DNA of 46,452 nucleotides. It comes from an uncultured Acidimicrobiales bacterium (GTDB lineage Bacteria > Actinomycetota > Acidimicrobiia > Acidimicrobiales > SZUA-35). Location of the stretch: the NCBI GenBank assembly GCA_937976305.1, contig CALJSB010000023.1, positions 1-46,452 of the forward strand, written 5' to 3'. Positions 8,680 to 17,294 of this stretch are shown here, one piece after another; positions within the stretch are counted from its first letter, which is position 1, and every line of letters starts with the position of its first letter. Both the position numbers and the translations under genes were made by a program. The notes below the pieces were generated by a model. The model was not told where the DNA came from. It saw only the letters and a list, made by a program, of their open reading frames with translations, and did no database searches.

Positions 8680-9467
8680 TGGCGAACGACGAACACCACG
8701 CCGAAGACATCGTGCTTGTGGAACGCCGCGATGCGGTGGCCCTCATCACGTTGAATCGTCCCGAGGTCCGCAACGCCCTCAGCCCCGATCTCCGACGGAA
8801 GCTCTACCGGGCCGTGGCCGAGGCGAACGCCAGCGACGCTGCGGCCATCGTACTCACTGGTGCCGACCCAGCCTTCTGCGCCGGGCTCGATCTGAAGGCC
8901 CTCGCCAGCGAGGGCCTCGCCACTTCCAGCGACGACCGAACCGATCCCGATTCACCGATCCCACCGCTCGACAAACCCCTGATCGGCGCCATCAATGGCG
9001 TGGCTGTCACCGGTGGGCTCGAGTTGGCGCTCGTCTGCGACTTCTTGATCGGCAGCGAGCACGCCCGGTTCGCCGACACGCACGCTCGCGTGGGCGTGAT
9101 GCCCGGTTGGGGACTCACCGTCAAACTGCCTCAAGCGATCGGGCCCCGCCGGGCCAAGCAGATGAGCTTCACTGGCAACTACGTCGACGCCAACCAGGCG
9201 CTCGAATGGGGACTGCTCAACGAGGTCGTGGCCCATGATGATCTCATCGATCGAGCCGTCGCCCTCGGCAACGACATGGCATCGATCACGCCTTCCAACC
9301 TCACTGGCATTGGCAAGGCGTATGACGCGGCGGCCGCCGATCACGACCTTGCCGCCCTCACCGCTGAAGCCCACTACTCCAAGGCATGGGCCAAGGGATT
9401 CGACCCCGAGGTCTTCGCGAAGGAACGCGAGGCGATTCAGGCAAGGGGTCGCTCGCAGCAAACGTGA
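8679..9467 (+). CDS. Enoyl-CoA hydratase/isomerase family protein
   Basis: A 262-residue crotonase-fold enzyme. The oxyanion-hole loop FCAGLDLK follows GADPA, and the first canonical catalytic Glu is kept as E115 in TGGLELAL. The second canonical position (usually PE before LG) reads THARVG, as in a recognised subgroup of actinobacterial EchA proteins, so simple hydratase activity is not certain. Its start overlaps the P450 stop by one base (TGATG), which ties it to that P450 in expression. It probably processes the acyl-CoA made from the oxidised substrate. Confidence 0.92.
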   Translation: MANDEHHAEDIVLVERRDAVALITLNRPEVRNALSPDLRRKLYRAVAEANASDAAAIVLTGADPAFCAGLDLKALASEGLATSSDDRTDPDSPIPPLDKPLIGAINGVAVTGGLELALVCDFLIGSEHARFADTHARVGVMPGWGLTVKLPQAIGPRRAKQMSFTGNYVDANQALEWGLLNEVVAHDDLIDRAVALGNDMASITPSNLTGIGKAYDAAAADHDLAALTAEAHYSKAWAKGFDPEVFAKEREAIQARGRSQQT

Positions 9468-9497
9468 GCGGACTACCACGAGCGTCATGCGACGATC

Positions 9498-9503
9498 CAT
9501 ACT
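9498..9503 (+). promoter_or_regulatory. -10-like CATACT, leaderless position
   Basis: CATACT then six bases (CATCGC) then the ATG at 9510. The position is exact, though the hexamer lacks the first T of TAnnnT. It suggests the second crotonase gene can be transcribed on its own. Confidence 0.4.
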
Positions 9504-9509
9504 CATCGC

Positions 9510-10334
9510 ATGACGCTCTCATTGCCTGAATTCTCGACGATTGGCGTGGACGAGCCCGAAGATGGTGTTGCCGTCATCACGCTCAACCGTCCCGATCGCT
9601 TGAACGCGATGACCTCCACCATGATCAGCGAACTCGAAACGGTGGTTGCCGCCGTTGATCTTGACCCTTCGTTACGAGCCGTCATCGTGACGGGAGCCGG
9701 ACGAGGCTTCAGCGCCGGGCTCGACCTTCAGGATCAGGGAGTGGCCCCGGGTGCCGAGGACGTACGGCCGACGGTCCGGGGCTTCATGTGGCAAGACCAC
9801 CTCGCCACGCTGCACGAGAAGATCCACCGATCACGTAAACCGTGGATTGCCGCGGTCAACGGGCCCGCTGTTGGCGGGGGTTTCGCCTTGAGCCTTGCGT
9901 GCGACATTCGATTCGCTTCGGAATCTGCGACCTTTGGCGCAGTGTTTCTGAAGATCGGCGTGTCGAACTGCGACATGGGCACCAGTTACTTCCTCCCCCG
10001 GCTCGTCGGTGCGTCCCGGGCCGCCGAACTCATGTTGACGGCCCGAATTTTCGATGCTGAGGAAGCAGGCGCCATCGGGCTTGTTCTCGACGTCGTCGCC
10101 GACAGCGAGGTTGTCGATCGTGCGATCGAAACGGCTCGACTGATCAAGCAAAACGCTCCGTTCGCGACCTGGATGACGAAGGAAACGATGTGGCAAACCA
10201 TCGATGCTCCATCGCTACGCCATGCGCTTGACATCGAGAACCGCACCCAGATCATGTGCAGCGCCTCGGGTGACACCCAGGAAGCCCGAGCTGCTTTTGC
10301 TGAGAAACGACCCCCGAACTGGCCCAGCTTGTAG
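9510..10334 (+). CDS. Crotonase-superfamily protein lacking both catalytic glutamates
   Basis: A 274-residue protein with the crotonase fold: VAVITLNRPDRLNAM at the N-terminus and the oxyanion loop FSAGLDLQ. Where hydratases have GGGCEL it reads GGGFAL (about 122-127), and the second Glu region reads AVFLKIGVSN, so neither classical acid/base residue is present. This subgroup is common in mycobacteria and relatives and may act as an isomerase, hydrolase or binding protein. It lies 42 bases after the previous crotonase gene and stops 10 bases before the convergent monooxygenase gene. Confidence 0.9.
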   Translation: MTLSLPEFSTIGVDEPEDGVAVITLNRPDRLNAMTSTMISELETVVAAVDLDPSLRAVIVTGAGRGFSAGLDLQDQGVAPGAEDVRPTVRGFMWQDHLATLHEKIHRSRKPWIAAVNGPAVGGGFALSLACDIRFASESATFGAVFLKIGVSNCDMGTSYFLPRLVGASRAAELMLTARIFDAEEAGAIGLVLDVVADSEVVDRAIETARLIKQNAPFATWMTKETMWQTIDAPSLRHALDIENRTQIMCSASGDTQEARAAFAEKRPPNWPSL

Positions 10335-10344
10335 CGGTCGCAGC

Positions 10345-11946
10345 TCAGTCCAGACGCTGCTCGACCACGAACCCTTCGAAGCCACCGTCGGCGACCGCAG
10401 CGAGCTGCTGAAAGTACTGCGAGCCCCGCAAATGTCCGAGAAACTCGCGGGGTTTGCCGGGCACGTTGGCGCCCATGTACCACGAGTTCGCTGTCGGATA
10501 GAGCGTACGATTTGCGATAGCGCTGACTTCATCGCCGTAGGCATCTTCAGCCTCGGTCGTGGTTTCGATGGCACCGAGCCCATTCGCGTCGAGGTGCTCA
10601 ATGGCTGATGCAATCCACGCCGTCTGCAGCTCGGCGCCGAGCGGCATCGTGAAAAACACGCCAGGCGCTCCCGGGCCGTGAATCATGAACATGTTGGGGT
10701 AGCCCTCAACCATCATTCCGAGGTTGTTGGCGAAGCGTTCCTCCCACTTCTGCTGCAGGCTGACACCACCCCTGCCCTTTGGGTTGAGCTTGAGCATCGA
10801 GCCACTCACTGCGTCGAACCCGGTGGCGAGCACGAGCATGTCGATCTGGTGATGACCCGCACCGGTCTGCACGCCGCCTGCATCAAACGACTCGATCGGG
10901 TCGTCGCGAAGATCAACGAGGGTGACGTTGTCGCGGTTGTAGGTCTCGAAGTAACCGTTGTCGAGGATGAGTCGCTTGGTAGCGAAGTGGTAGTCAGGTA
11001 GCAACTTGCGTGCCGTCTCAGGATCGACGACCCGCTCTCGGATTTTCGAGCGGACGAACTCAGAGATCTCGTTGTTGAGCTCCTCATCTGTGTAGACGCC
11101 CCGGTAGCTGTTGATGGCAAGGTGCATACCGCCTTCTTGCCACATCTCTTCGTACCGGGCTCGGCGCTCCTCTGGCGTGTGATCGCTCGGCTTGAGCTTG
11201 GTCGTCGGGAAGGGCCAACCACCTCGCCGACACATCGACTCACGCAGGTCGTCCCAGTCGTTGCGGAATCGTTCTCGCTCGTCGTCGGTCATTGGGCGGT
11301 TGCGGGCGGGTAGCGCGTATTGGGGGGTGCGTTGGAACACCGTGACGTGTTCGGCCTCCTTGGCGATCTCGGGGATTGCTTGGATGCCAGACGATCCGGT
11401 CCCGATGACACCAACCCGCTTGCCCTCGAACGACACCGGTTCATGAGGCCAGCGGCCGGTGTGGTGCACCACACCGGCAAAGTCATCGATGCCGGGATAG
11501 TTGGGCTTGTGGGCAACGAACAGCGCCCCGGTGGCACAGATCAAGAACTGCGCCGAGGCGGACTCACCGCCATCGGTCTCGATGGTCCAACGTTGGGCCG
11601 ATTCGTCGTAGCGGGCGTCGGTGACGAAGGTGTCGAACTGGATGTCCTTCTCGAGATCAAAGCGCTCGGCGACGTGTTCGAGGTAGGCGAGCACGTCGGG
11701 CTGGGCCGACTGGGTCTCCTTCCACTCCCATTCATCAACCAACTCCTGAGAGAAGGTGTAGGCGTAGAAGGGACTGCTCGGTGCATCGACTCTGGCCCCC
11801 GGATAGCGGTTGTACCACCAGGTACCGCCCACACCGCTGGCCGCATCGAATGCCTGCACCGACAGTCCAATCTGGTCACGCAAGTGATGCAGGGCGTAGA
11901 GCCCGCCAAACCCTGATCCGATCACGATGGCGTCGTAGTGGCGCAT
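10345..11946 (-). CDS. Flavin-containing Baeyer-Villiger-type monooxygenase
   Basis: A 533-residue flavoprotein that uses NADPH and O2 to insert oxygen next to a ketone, giving an ester or lactone. It has the FAD Rossmann motif GSGFGG (10-15), the Baeyer-Villiger fingerprint FAGVVHHTGRWP (156-167) and the NADPH motif GTGSSG (182-187), in the normal order and at full length. It is last in a minus-strand run behind a VOC gene and an AraC-family regulator. The ATG at 11946 sits six bases after an AAGAAT box. Cyclohexanone/steroid/phenylacetone-type ketones are typical family substrates; the actual ketone is unknown. Confidence 0.94.
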   Translation of the reverse strand: MRHYDAIVIGSGFGGLYALHHLRDQIGLSVQAFDAASGVGGTWWYNRYPGARVDAPSSPFYAYTFSQELVDEWEWKETQSAQPDVLAYLEHVAERFDLEKDIQFDTFVTDARYDESAQRWTIETDGGESASAQFLICATGALFVAHKPNYPGIDDFAGVVHHTGRWPHEPVSFEGKRVGVIGTGSSGIQAIPEIAKEAEHVTVFQRTPQYALPARNRPMTDDERERFRNDWDDLRESMCRRGGWPFPTTKLKPSDHTPEERRARYEEMWQEGGMHLAINSYRGVYTDEELNNEISEFVRSKIRERVVDPETARKLLPDYHFATKRLILDNGYFETYNRDNVTLVDLRDDPIESFDAGGVQTGAGHHQIDMLVLATGFDAVSGSMLKLNPKGRGGVSLQQKWEERFANNLGMMVEGYPNMFMIHGPGAPGVFFTMPLGAELQTAWIASAIEHLDANGLGAIETTTEAEDAYGDEVSAIANRTLYPTANSWYMGANVPGKPREFLGHLRGSQYFQQLAAVADGGFEGFVVEQRLD

Positions 11947-11952
11947 CTTGCG

Positions 11953-11958
11953 ATTCTT
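11953..11958 (-). promoter_or_regulatory. -10-like AAGAAT of the monooxygenase, leaderless position
   Basis: On the minus strand AAGAAT, then CGCAAG, then the ATG at 11946. The -35 region (about 11976-11981, AGGGAC) is not consensus and falls inside the direct repeat at 11968, as expected for an activator-dependent promoter. Confidence 0.4.
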
Positions 11959-11967
11959 GCAGTTCTC

Positions 11968-12009
11968 TGCCCTGCGTCCCTCAACGAGTGCCCTGCGTCC
12001 CTCAACAAG
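11968..12009. repeat. Two head-to-tail 21-bp direct repeats, possible AraC-family site
   Basis: Copy 1 (11968-11988) and copy 2 (11989-12009) share TGCCCTGCGTCCCTCAAC and differ at one base in the last three (GAG versus AAG). Copy 2 includes the stop codon of the VOC gene. The pair covers about -22 to -63 of the predicted monooxygenase start site, overlapping its -35. Confidence 0.8.
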
Positions 12010-12376
12010 TTGAGTGCAGCCCGATCATGTTGCCCTCGGTGTCGGTCACGATCGACACGAATCCGTGGGCACCGATCGAGAACTTCGGTCGCACAATCGA
12101 GCCGCCGGCTGCTGGCACCCGGTCGGCCTCGACTTGGCAGTCGTCACACGAGAAGTAGACCATCGCTCCGCCGGGTCCGGGTGATGCGTACTCGAGCTTG
12201 ACCAGCGCACCACCAGCTCCGTGCGAGGTGAAGTCGTCGCCGAACGCTCGCATCTGGGCCGCGGCATCGTTCGGGTCGTCCATTGGAGACAGCGTGGTCT
12301 CCAGCACCGTTTCATAGAACGCCTGGGCCCGGTCCATGTCCTCTACATAGATGTCAAACCATCCAACTTTGCGCAT
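12002..12376 (-). CDS. VOC (glyoxalase/dioxygenase-fold) protein
   Basis: A 124-residue single-domain protein of the vicinal oxygen chelate superfamily: VGWFDIYVEDMDRAQAFYE opens the first beta-alpha-beta-beta-beta module and VTDTEGNMIGLHS closes the second. Metal ligands cannot be fixed by eye. The group includes many small binding or resistance proteins as well as lyases, so no reaction is assigned. AAAGGA stands seven bases before the ATG. It lies between the AraC regulator and the Baeyer-Villiger monooxygenase on the same strand. Confidence 0.88.
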   Translation of the reverse strand: MRKVGWFDIYVEDMDRAQAFYETVLETTLSPMDDPNDAAAQMRAFGDDFTSHGAGGALVKLEYASPGPGGAMVYFSCDDCQVEADRVPAAGGSIVRPKFSIGAHGFVSIVTDTEGNMIGLHSTC

Positions 12377-12400
12377 TTTGTTGTCCTTTCGTAGGGGGTT

Positions 12401-12419
12401 TGAAGGCGATGTGCCTTCA
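12401..12419. promoter_or_regulatory. Perfect 7-bp hairpin in the AraC-VOC intergenic region
   Basis: TGAAGGC, five bases, GCCTTCA. It lies just upstream of the ribosome site of the VOC gene and is followed on the minus strand by AACCCCC rather than a T-run, so it is more likely an operator or leader structure than a terminator. Confidence 0.4.
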
Positions 12420-12461
12420 TGGACAACTCAAGCAAAAGGTGGTCAGGAAGGATTGTAGATA

Positions 12462-13220
12462 TCAGACATCAAAGGTCTTCTTGAACTGGCCCGGCGTGTA
12501 GCCGGTGAGGTTGCGGAACGAGTGCGTGAAGTGCGACTGGTCGGCATACAGCAGCAGGTAGTCGTTGCGGAACGAGTGCTGCACCCGCAACACCTTCAAC
12601 AGGTCATGCGGAGTAAACCCCGTTGTCGCCTTCAACGTCCGCTGGAGCTGCCGAGGCGACAGAGCCGCGACGCTTGCCATGTCGCCGACACTTCGGATCT
12701 CCGTCAGGTTCGCCAGGATGGCGGCGGTCGTCGGATTCGCTGAGATCAGTTCGGTCTCGAGTAGCGACTCAACGAAGTCTGCGAACACCGCTGTCTTCGC
12801 CGCAAGATCGAGATCGGCTGCGGCCTGGCTCACTTCAACCAGTGCCAGATCGCCTTCGTAGGGCTCCCCCACGTAGTGGTCAACCGTGGCATCGGGATCG
12901 CCCCGCCACACTCCGGGAAACAGCTGGATGCCGGCGAAGTGGAACGACCGGCCAAGTTCGAGCGGCTCAGGCTTGGTGTGGAGCTGGGTCACACCGGCGA
13001 TGCGGGTGTCGTGCTGATTGAACAGCAGGTTCACGCAGGCATCGGGCACCGCATGCAGGGTGAAGTCATCGTCGAGCTCGCTGAGCGTGCGCAACTCCCA
13101 GAAGCAATGAACGACCTCGCTGAGTGACTCTGGAGGCGAAACTTCGGTGTACACGATGGACTCAGTGCCCTTCGCTACGCCGTCCTTCACCGGGTCGTAC
13201 ATGAGCGCATCGTAGGGCAC
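12462..13220 (-). CDS. AraC-family transcriptional regulator with DUF6597-like sensor domain
   Basis: A 252-residue DNA-binding regulator. The N-terminal half (VHCFWELRTL, then LHAVPDACVNLLFN) matches the DUF6597-type domain often found before AraC helix-turn-helix pairs. The C-terminal about 95 residues contain two HTH units (VGDMASVAALSPRQLQRTLK and the HFTHSFRNLTGYTPGQFKK segment). The start is either the GTG at 13220 or an ATG at 13202 six codons in; I give the longer form. It heads the minus-strand set with the VOC protein and the monooxygenase and is their likely regulator. AraC proteins typically bind direct repeats, and one is found at 11968. Confidence 0.92.
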   Translation of the reverse strand: MPYDALMYDPVKDGVAKGTESIVYTEVSPPESLSEVVHCFWELRTLSELDDDFTLHAVPDACVNLLFNQHDTRIAGVTQLHTKPEPLELGRSFHFAGIQLFPGVWRGDPDATVDHYVGEPYEGDLALVEVSQAAADLDLAAKTAVFADFVESLLETELISANPTTAAILANLTEIRSVGDMASVAALSPRQLQRTLKATTGFTPHDLLKVLRVQHSFRNDYLLLYADQSHFTHSFRNLTGYTPGQFKKTFDV

Positions 13221-13295
13221 GAGCGAATGTGAACCTTTGCGAAACGAGACCCAGAGTTGACGTCACGGCAAGCTTGCTTGGTGTTGTCTGTTGTC

Positions 13296-14798
13296 ATGGC
13301 TCGATCTCGACGTCTCACCATTGCTGCCACCGCTACCGGCATGGCCCTCCTCGCCGCCGCCTGTTCTTCGGGAGGCGACACCAGTTCGGAAGGGGACACA
13401 AGCGAGGACGCAGCCGTTGTGTTCGACGGTCGTCAAGACGGCCCACCGGCCGACGTCGACCCAGCGACGGTCCCTCGGGGCCAAGTCCTCGACTTCGGCA
13501 CCCCTCCGGAAACCCCAGACGGCCCACTGAGCCCAGAGGTCCAAGAAGCGTTCGACACCGTCTTCGGTGACGACTACGGAATTCTGCTCGACCAAGAGCA
13601 GCTCGATGCCTTTCAAGTGCTGGCCGATTCGGGCGACGCTCGCTTGGCCTGGCTCATCAGCGACCTGGTGCGCGTCACTCAAGATCCGCGTCTGATTGCC
13701 GAGGCCGGCGCCGAGGTCGACAAGTCTCGCCTGAACCTCAACGACCTCAGTGAAGCGGCGTCGTCGTTGACGGGGCAGGAGTATTCGAGTTCCGTCGCCA
13801 TCTGGGGTGATCTCACGAGCACCTTGATCGCGTGGGACCTTCCCGAACCTCCGGGGTATCTCCAGGCCAAAGCCAACATCTACACCCTCGTCGAGCCCGC
13901 CTGGAGCGAACTCTTCGTAGAAAACTCATCGGTTGACTGGCGTCACGTCTCGTGGGGCGGGGTTCTGATCGACGATCGTCCGTTCGACCGAACCGATGAT
14001 CAGTGCAACTGCATCCCCGCCATCGACAACCCAGAGGTCCAGACCGCAGAGGAAGCCGACTGGCTCGATGCTGACGACATCGTCTTCGGGGTTGTCATCA
14101 ATGGCGAAGCCCGTGCCTATCCCCGCCAGATCATGGAGGTCCGGGAGATGGTCAACGACTCACTCGGCGGGCGAGATTTCGCCATGCCGTACTGCACGCT
14201 CTGCGGGGCTGCCCAAGTCTGGTTCACCGACAATCTTCCCGACGGCATCGACCGGCCGGTGCTCCGCACCTCCGGGCTGCTGTCACGCTCCAACAAGGTG
14301 ATGTACGACCTCACCTCGCAGTCGATCTTCGACACCTTTGTCGGCACTGCCGACAGCGGCGTACTGCACGACCAGGGCATCTCGCTCGAGGGCCATACGG
14401 TCGTCACCTCCACCTGGGCCGCCTGGGTTGCCGAGCACCCCGACACAACTGTGCTGATCGAAGATCTTGCACTCGGACGTAACTTCGATTTCCGCAACGG
14501 CCGTGACGCAAACGGCCCGATCTTCCCGATCGGCGACGTTGATCCTCGACTCGCCGTTCAGGAAGACGTGCTCGGGGTCATCCTCGAAGACGGCACCCCG
14601 CTGGCATTCCACGTCGACACTGCAACCGCTGCCATCGAGCGTGGTGAAGTCGTCGAGGTCGAGGGTGTCCGCATTGTTCGCAGCGGAACCGGTGTACAGG
14701 CCATCGATTCGAACGGTGACGAGATTGTCGGCCATCAGGCGTTCTGGTTCGCCTGGTCGCAGTTCTACCCCCGGACCGAGCTCTGGCCCGACGTGTAA
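13296..14798 (+). CDS. DUF3179 domain lipoprotein
   Basis: A 500-residue exported protein. Residues 1-23 form a lipoprotein-type signal (basic start, hydrophobic core, [11 protein letters not shown] with Cys23), followed by an acidic Ser/Thr/Asp linker. The C-terminal part holds the DUF3179 hallmark [13 protein letters not shown] and PYCTLCG with Cys300 and Cys303. The function of DUF3179 is not established; the CxxC may be redox-active or bind metal. The ATG at 13296 puts the signal at the N-terminus; an earlier GTG at 13257 would not. The 3' end overlaps the convergent phosphatase gene by 34 bases. It is divergent from the AraC gene. Confidence 0.9.
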   Translation: MARSRRLTIAATATGMALLAAACSSGGDTSSEGDTSEDAAVVFDGRQDGPPADVDPATVPRGQVLDFGTPPETPDGPLSPEVQEAFDTVFGDDYGILLDQEQLDAFQVLADSGDARLAWLISDLVRVTQDPRLIAEAGAEVDKSRLNLNDLSEAASSLTGQEYSSSVAIWGDLTSTLIAWDLPEPPGYLQAKANIYTLVEPAWSELFVENSSVDWRHVSWGGVLIDDRPFDRTDDQCNCIPAIDNPEVQTAEEADWLDADDIVFGVVINGEARAYPRQIMEVREMVNDSLGGRDFAMPYCTLCGAAQVWFTDNLPDGIDRPVLRTSGLLSRSNKVMYDLTSQSIFDTFVGTADSGVLHDQGISLEGHTVVTSTWAAWVAEHPDTTVLIEDLALGRNFDFRNGRDANGPIFPIGDVDPRLAVQEDVLGVILEDGTPLAFHVDTATAAIERGEVVEVEGVRIVRSGTGVQAIDSNGDEIVGHQAFWFAWSQFYPRTELWPDV

Positions 14799-15655
14799 GC
14801 CCGGATTCGCTCGGCCAGCGACACATCGGTGGCAAACAGAACGCCTCGATGGTTCATGAACGTCGAGTCTGTGCGGTTCAAGTCGAGCCGATTGCCATCG
14901 ATGTCGGTGGCGACAGCCCCGGATTCATTGAAGAGACATGCCGTGGCGGCGAAGTCCCACAGGCTGCCTCCCCCGGCAGGTTTGGGAAACTTGACGTAGC
15001 AGGCTGGCCCGCTCTCGAGTACGCCACAGGCATTCATGACAGCACCGGCGCTGGTGCGGACCTGATGGCCGCTGAGCCCCATGTCGATTGCGATCTGCTC
15101 GAAGCGTTCGACGATCACGTCGTGATCGGACTGCTCGAGGAAGCTGCGGTCGGCGAAAACGGAGAGCACATCGGCTGGCGACCCGGCACCGACGGAGAAC
15201 GGGCGCTGGTCACGAAACGCACCAGCACCCGCGATCGCATGGAACAAGGTCGCTTCGAGCGGGTCGTACACCACGCCGAGACACGGAGCCCCGCTTCGGT
15301 CGACCAACCCGATCGAGACGGCATAGCCGGGAACGCCCTCGATGAACGGCAGCGTGCCGTCGAGCGGATCGACGCACCAGAAGTAATCGGCGGTCAGGCG
15401 ACTGCTGTCGTCCACTCGCTCTTCGGTGAGTAGGCCGAGGTCGAAACGCTCGATCGTCGGGCCGAGGATGTCGAGAATCATGTCTTCGCTTCGGCGATCG
15501 ATTTCGGTGACAACCTGCGATGCCAGGCTTGCTCCCCCACCGGCCTTGCGCTGCACGTCATCGGGGCGGGTCTCAGCAATCATTTGACCGGCTGTTGTGG
15601 CCGCCAAGATCGCGAGGTCAGCCAGTTCGTCCAACTCGGTCGATGAGAGCTTCAC
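14765..15655 (-). CDS. Inositol monophosphatase-family phosphatase
   Basis: A 296-residue Mg-dependent phosphatase of the IMPase/CysQ/FBPase superfamily. Metal-site motifs are in order: VTEID (D53), LLTEER (E78/E79), DPLDGT (96-101) and a late WDFAATA. Substrates in this family include inositol phosphates, histidinol phosphate and 3'-phosphoadenosine nucleotides; the sequence alone does not decide. The start overlaps the stop of the upstream kinase-like gene (ATGA at 15652-15655), so the two products are made together, which hints that the kinase product or a related phosphate ester is the substrate. Confidence 0.92.
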   Translation of the reverse strand: MKLSSTELDELADLAILAATTAGQMIAETRPDDVQRKAGGGASLASQVVTEIDRRSEDMILDILGPTIERFDLGLLTEERVDDSSRLTADYFWCVDPLDGTLPFIEGVPGYAVSIGLVDRSGAPCLGVVYDPLEATLFHAIAGAGAFRDQRPFSVGAGSPADVLSVFADRSFLEQSDHDVIVERFEQIAIDMGLSGHQVRTSAGAVMNACGVLESGPACYVKFPKPAGGGSLWDFAATACLFNESGAVATDIDGNRLDLNRTDSTFMNHRGVLFATDVSLAERIRAYTSGQSSVRG

Positions 15656-16656
15656 GGCTGTTCAAACCCGTGGCTGGCCAGCACTTCGCGAGCCAGACGG
15701 TCGCTGTAGCGGTGGAGCTTCCAGTGCCCGGGGCTCCAGCCTTGGAGGAATCGGTAGAAGTCGGTCCATGCCAACGGGTACAGAGCTCGCCAATCGGCCT
15801 CGAGAGCCGCAACGTTCACTGGCTTTCCCGATCGTTTAACGGCGGCACCGAGCAGCTCGAAGTAGCGGTCGAGCAGCGTGGCTTCCATCGCTTCGCTCTC
15901 GTCTTCGTCGAGGCAGCTGCTGACGAAGTAGGCGAGGTCTTTCATGCCGCAACCCCCGCCGACGTACTGGAAGTCGACAGCGGCAACGCGACCTTGCACT
16001 GGGTCGAAGCAGAAGTTGGCCAGCTTGGCGTCGCCATGAACGAGGGTTTGAAATGGACTCGCCGCAAGCTGACGATCGATGGCGTGGGCCGAGGCCTTGA
16101 GCGGGCCCTCGGGAAGGGCGTCGAGTTCGTCGGGACGGGTGGCCAAGTGCCAGTAGGTGCCCGTAGCCCACAGATCACCGGGCTGTTCATTCAGGAACGT
16201 TGCGTGGAAGCTTGCGAGCCACAACACGCACGCATCGAGTTCGGCCTCGCTCACTCGCTGGCGCCGCAGGGCGAAGCCTGAGGCGTCGAGATCCTCCAAG
16301 ACGATGATGACTTCGCCCTCCCGGGTCTCGAGTGCGAGGCAGCGAGGCACCCGACACTGATCGGGGCACCGGTCGGCATAGCGGTCATACCATGCGGTCT
16401 CGACTCGATACGAGTGCAGCTTGCGCTCGTGGGAGCGGTCTGATGTCCATCCGTACGGGTGGTCTCGCTGGTCGGGAAAGCGCACGTGTTTGACGATCAC
16501 GCTGGGTGTCGATCCGCCATCGATGTGGCACCGCAGGATCTGCCCGTATCCACTCCACAAGCTCTGGACGACCTCGATGTCAGTGATCGCTAGACCGTCG
16601 GCGGCCTTGAGCACGGTGGCGGTCAGGTCGGCATCCATCTGGTGCGGGCCGGTCAC
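15652..16656 (-). CDS. APH/CHK-like small-molecule kinase
   Basis: A 334-residue protein with the aminoglycoside-phosphotransferase/ecdysteroid-kinase-like fold. The catalytic loop is [12 protein letters not shown] (H207, D209, N214) and the metal motif is DFQYVGGG (D228), followed by [15 protein letters not shown], a typical CHK-type tail. Such kinases phosphorylate hydroxyl groups of choline, sugars, sterols or antibiotics; nothing here fixes the acceptor. The GTG start at 16656 is supported by TACTCT exactly six bases upstream; an ATG at 16638 is the alternative. Translationally coupled to the downstream phosphatase gene. Confidence 0.9.
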   Translation of the reverse strand: MTGPHQMDADLTATVLKAADGLAITDIEVVQSLWSGYGQILRCHIDGGSTPSVIVKHVRFPDQRDHPYGWTSDRSHERKLHSYRVETAWYDRYADRCPDQCRVPRCLALETREGEVIIVLEDLDASGFALRRQRVSEAELDACVLWLASFHATFLNEQPGDLWATGTYWHLATRPDELDALPEGPLKASAHAIDRQLAASPFQTLVHGDAKLANFCFDPVQGRVAAVDFQYVGGGCGMKDLAYFVSSCLDEDESEAMEATLLDRYFELLGAAVKRSGKPVNVAALEADWRALYPLAWTDFYRFLQGWSPGHWKLHRYSDRLAREVLASHGFEQP

Positions 16657-16662
16657 GAGCGC

Positions 16663-16668
16663 AGAGTA
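16663..16668 (-). promoter_or_regulatory. -10 box TACTCT of a leaderless promoter
   Basis: On the minus strand TACTCT, six bases (GCGCTC), then the GTG at 16656. This favours the GTG over the internal ATG at 16638. Confidence 0.55.
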
Positions 16669-16718
16669 ACGGGCTACGGCATCGGAAGGATTCCGGCCGC
16701 TGCATTGTTCTCACCAAC

Positions 16719-17291
16719 ATGACCAAGACGCGAAACCCTGGGCCGATCACGATGTATGGAGCTGACTGGTGCGGCGACTGTCGGCGAGCCAAGGCGTGGT
16801 TTGCCGAAGAGGGAGTCGAGTACACCTACATCGATCTGATCGAACAGCCCGACGAAACCGAAACGGTGCTCGAGCGCAACAACGGCCGCAAGAGCATCCC
16901 GGTGATCGTGTTTGCCGACGACTCGCACCTCACCGAGCCATCCAATGCGGATCTCGAGGCCAAGGTGGCGTCGCTGGAAGCGTCTGATAGCGAGGCCGGA
17001 ACCAGTGCCGGGGTGGTCGACAACGAAGCTCAGAGTCGATTCGAGCTACGAAACGACCAGGGCGACGTCGTGAGCTTTGCCGACTATCGGGCGCAGGGAA
17101 GCACCGTGATCATCCCGCACGTCGAGACCGCGCCAGAACACCGGGGCCAGGGCAACGCTGCACGTCTCATGGAAGGTGTTGTCGAAAACCTGCGAGCGAC
17201 CGAACGCACCGTCACGCCGCTCTGCCCGTATGCCGCCGGGTACCTGCGTGATCGACCCGAGACACACGACGTGTTGGCTCTGCGCAGGTGA
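16719..17291 (+). CDS. Glutaredoxin (mycoredoxin-like) fused to an NATD1-type acetyltransferase domain
   Basis: A 190-residue two-domain protein. Residues about 8-85 are a glutaredoxin fold with the active site WCGDC (C18, C21) and the KSIPVIVF cis-Pro strand; this is the mycoredoxin type that reduces mycothiol-protein disulfides in actinobacteria. After a Ser/Ala/Glu linker, residues about 105-185 match the small GCN5-related group (PF14542 type): V.TAPEHRGQGNAARLM gives the acetyl-CoA loop and TPLCPYAAGYLRDRP the conserved end. Both domains are usually separate proteins. The ATG at 16719 is the first usable start. It is divergent from the kinase gene with 62 bases between. Confidence 0.88.
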   Translation: MTKTRNPGPITMYGADWCGDCRRAKAWFAEEGVEYTYIDLIEQPDETETVLERNNGRKSIPVIVFADDSHLTEPSNADLEAKVASLEASDSEAGTSAGVVDNEAQSRFELRNDQGDVVSFADYRAQGSTVIIPHVETAPEHRGQGNAARLMEGVVENLRATERTVTPLCPYAAGYLRDRPETHDVLALRR

Positions 17292-17294
17292 ACC

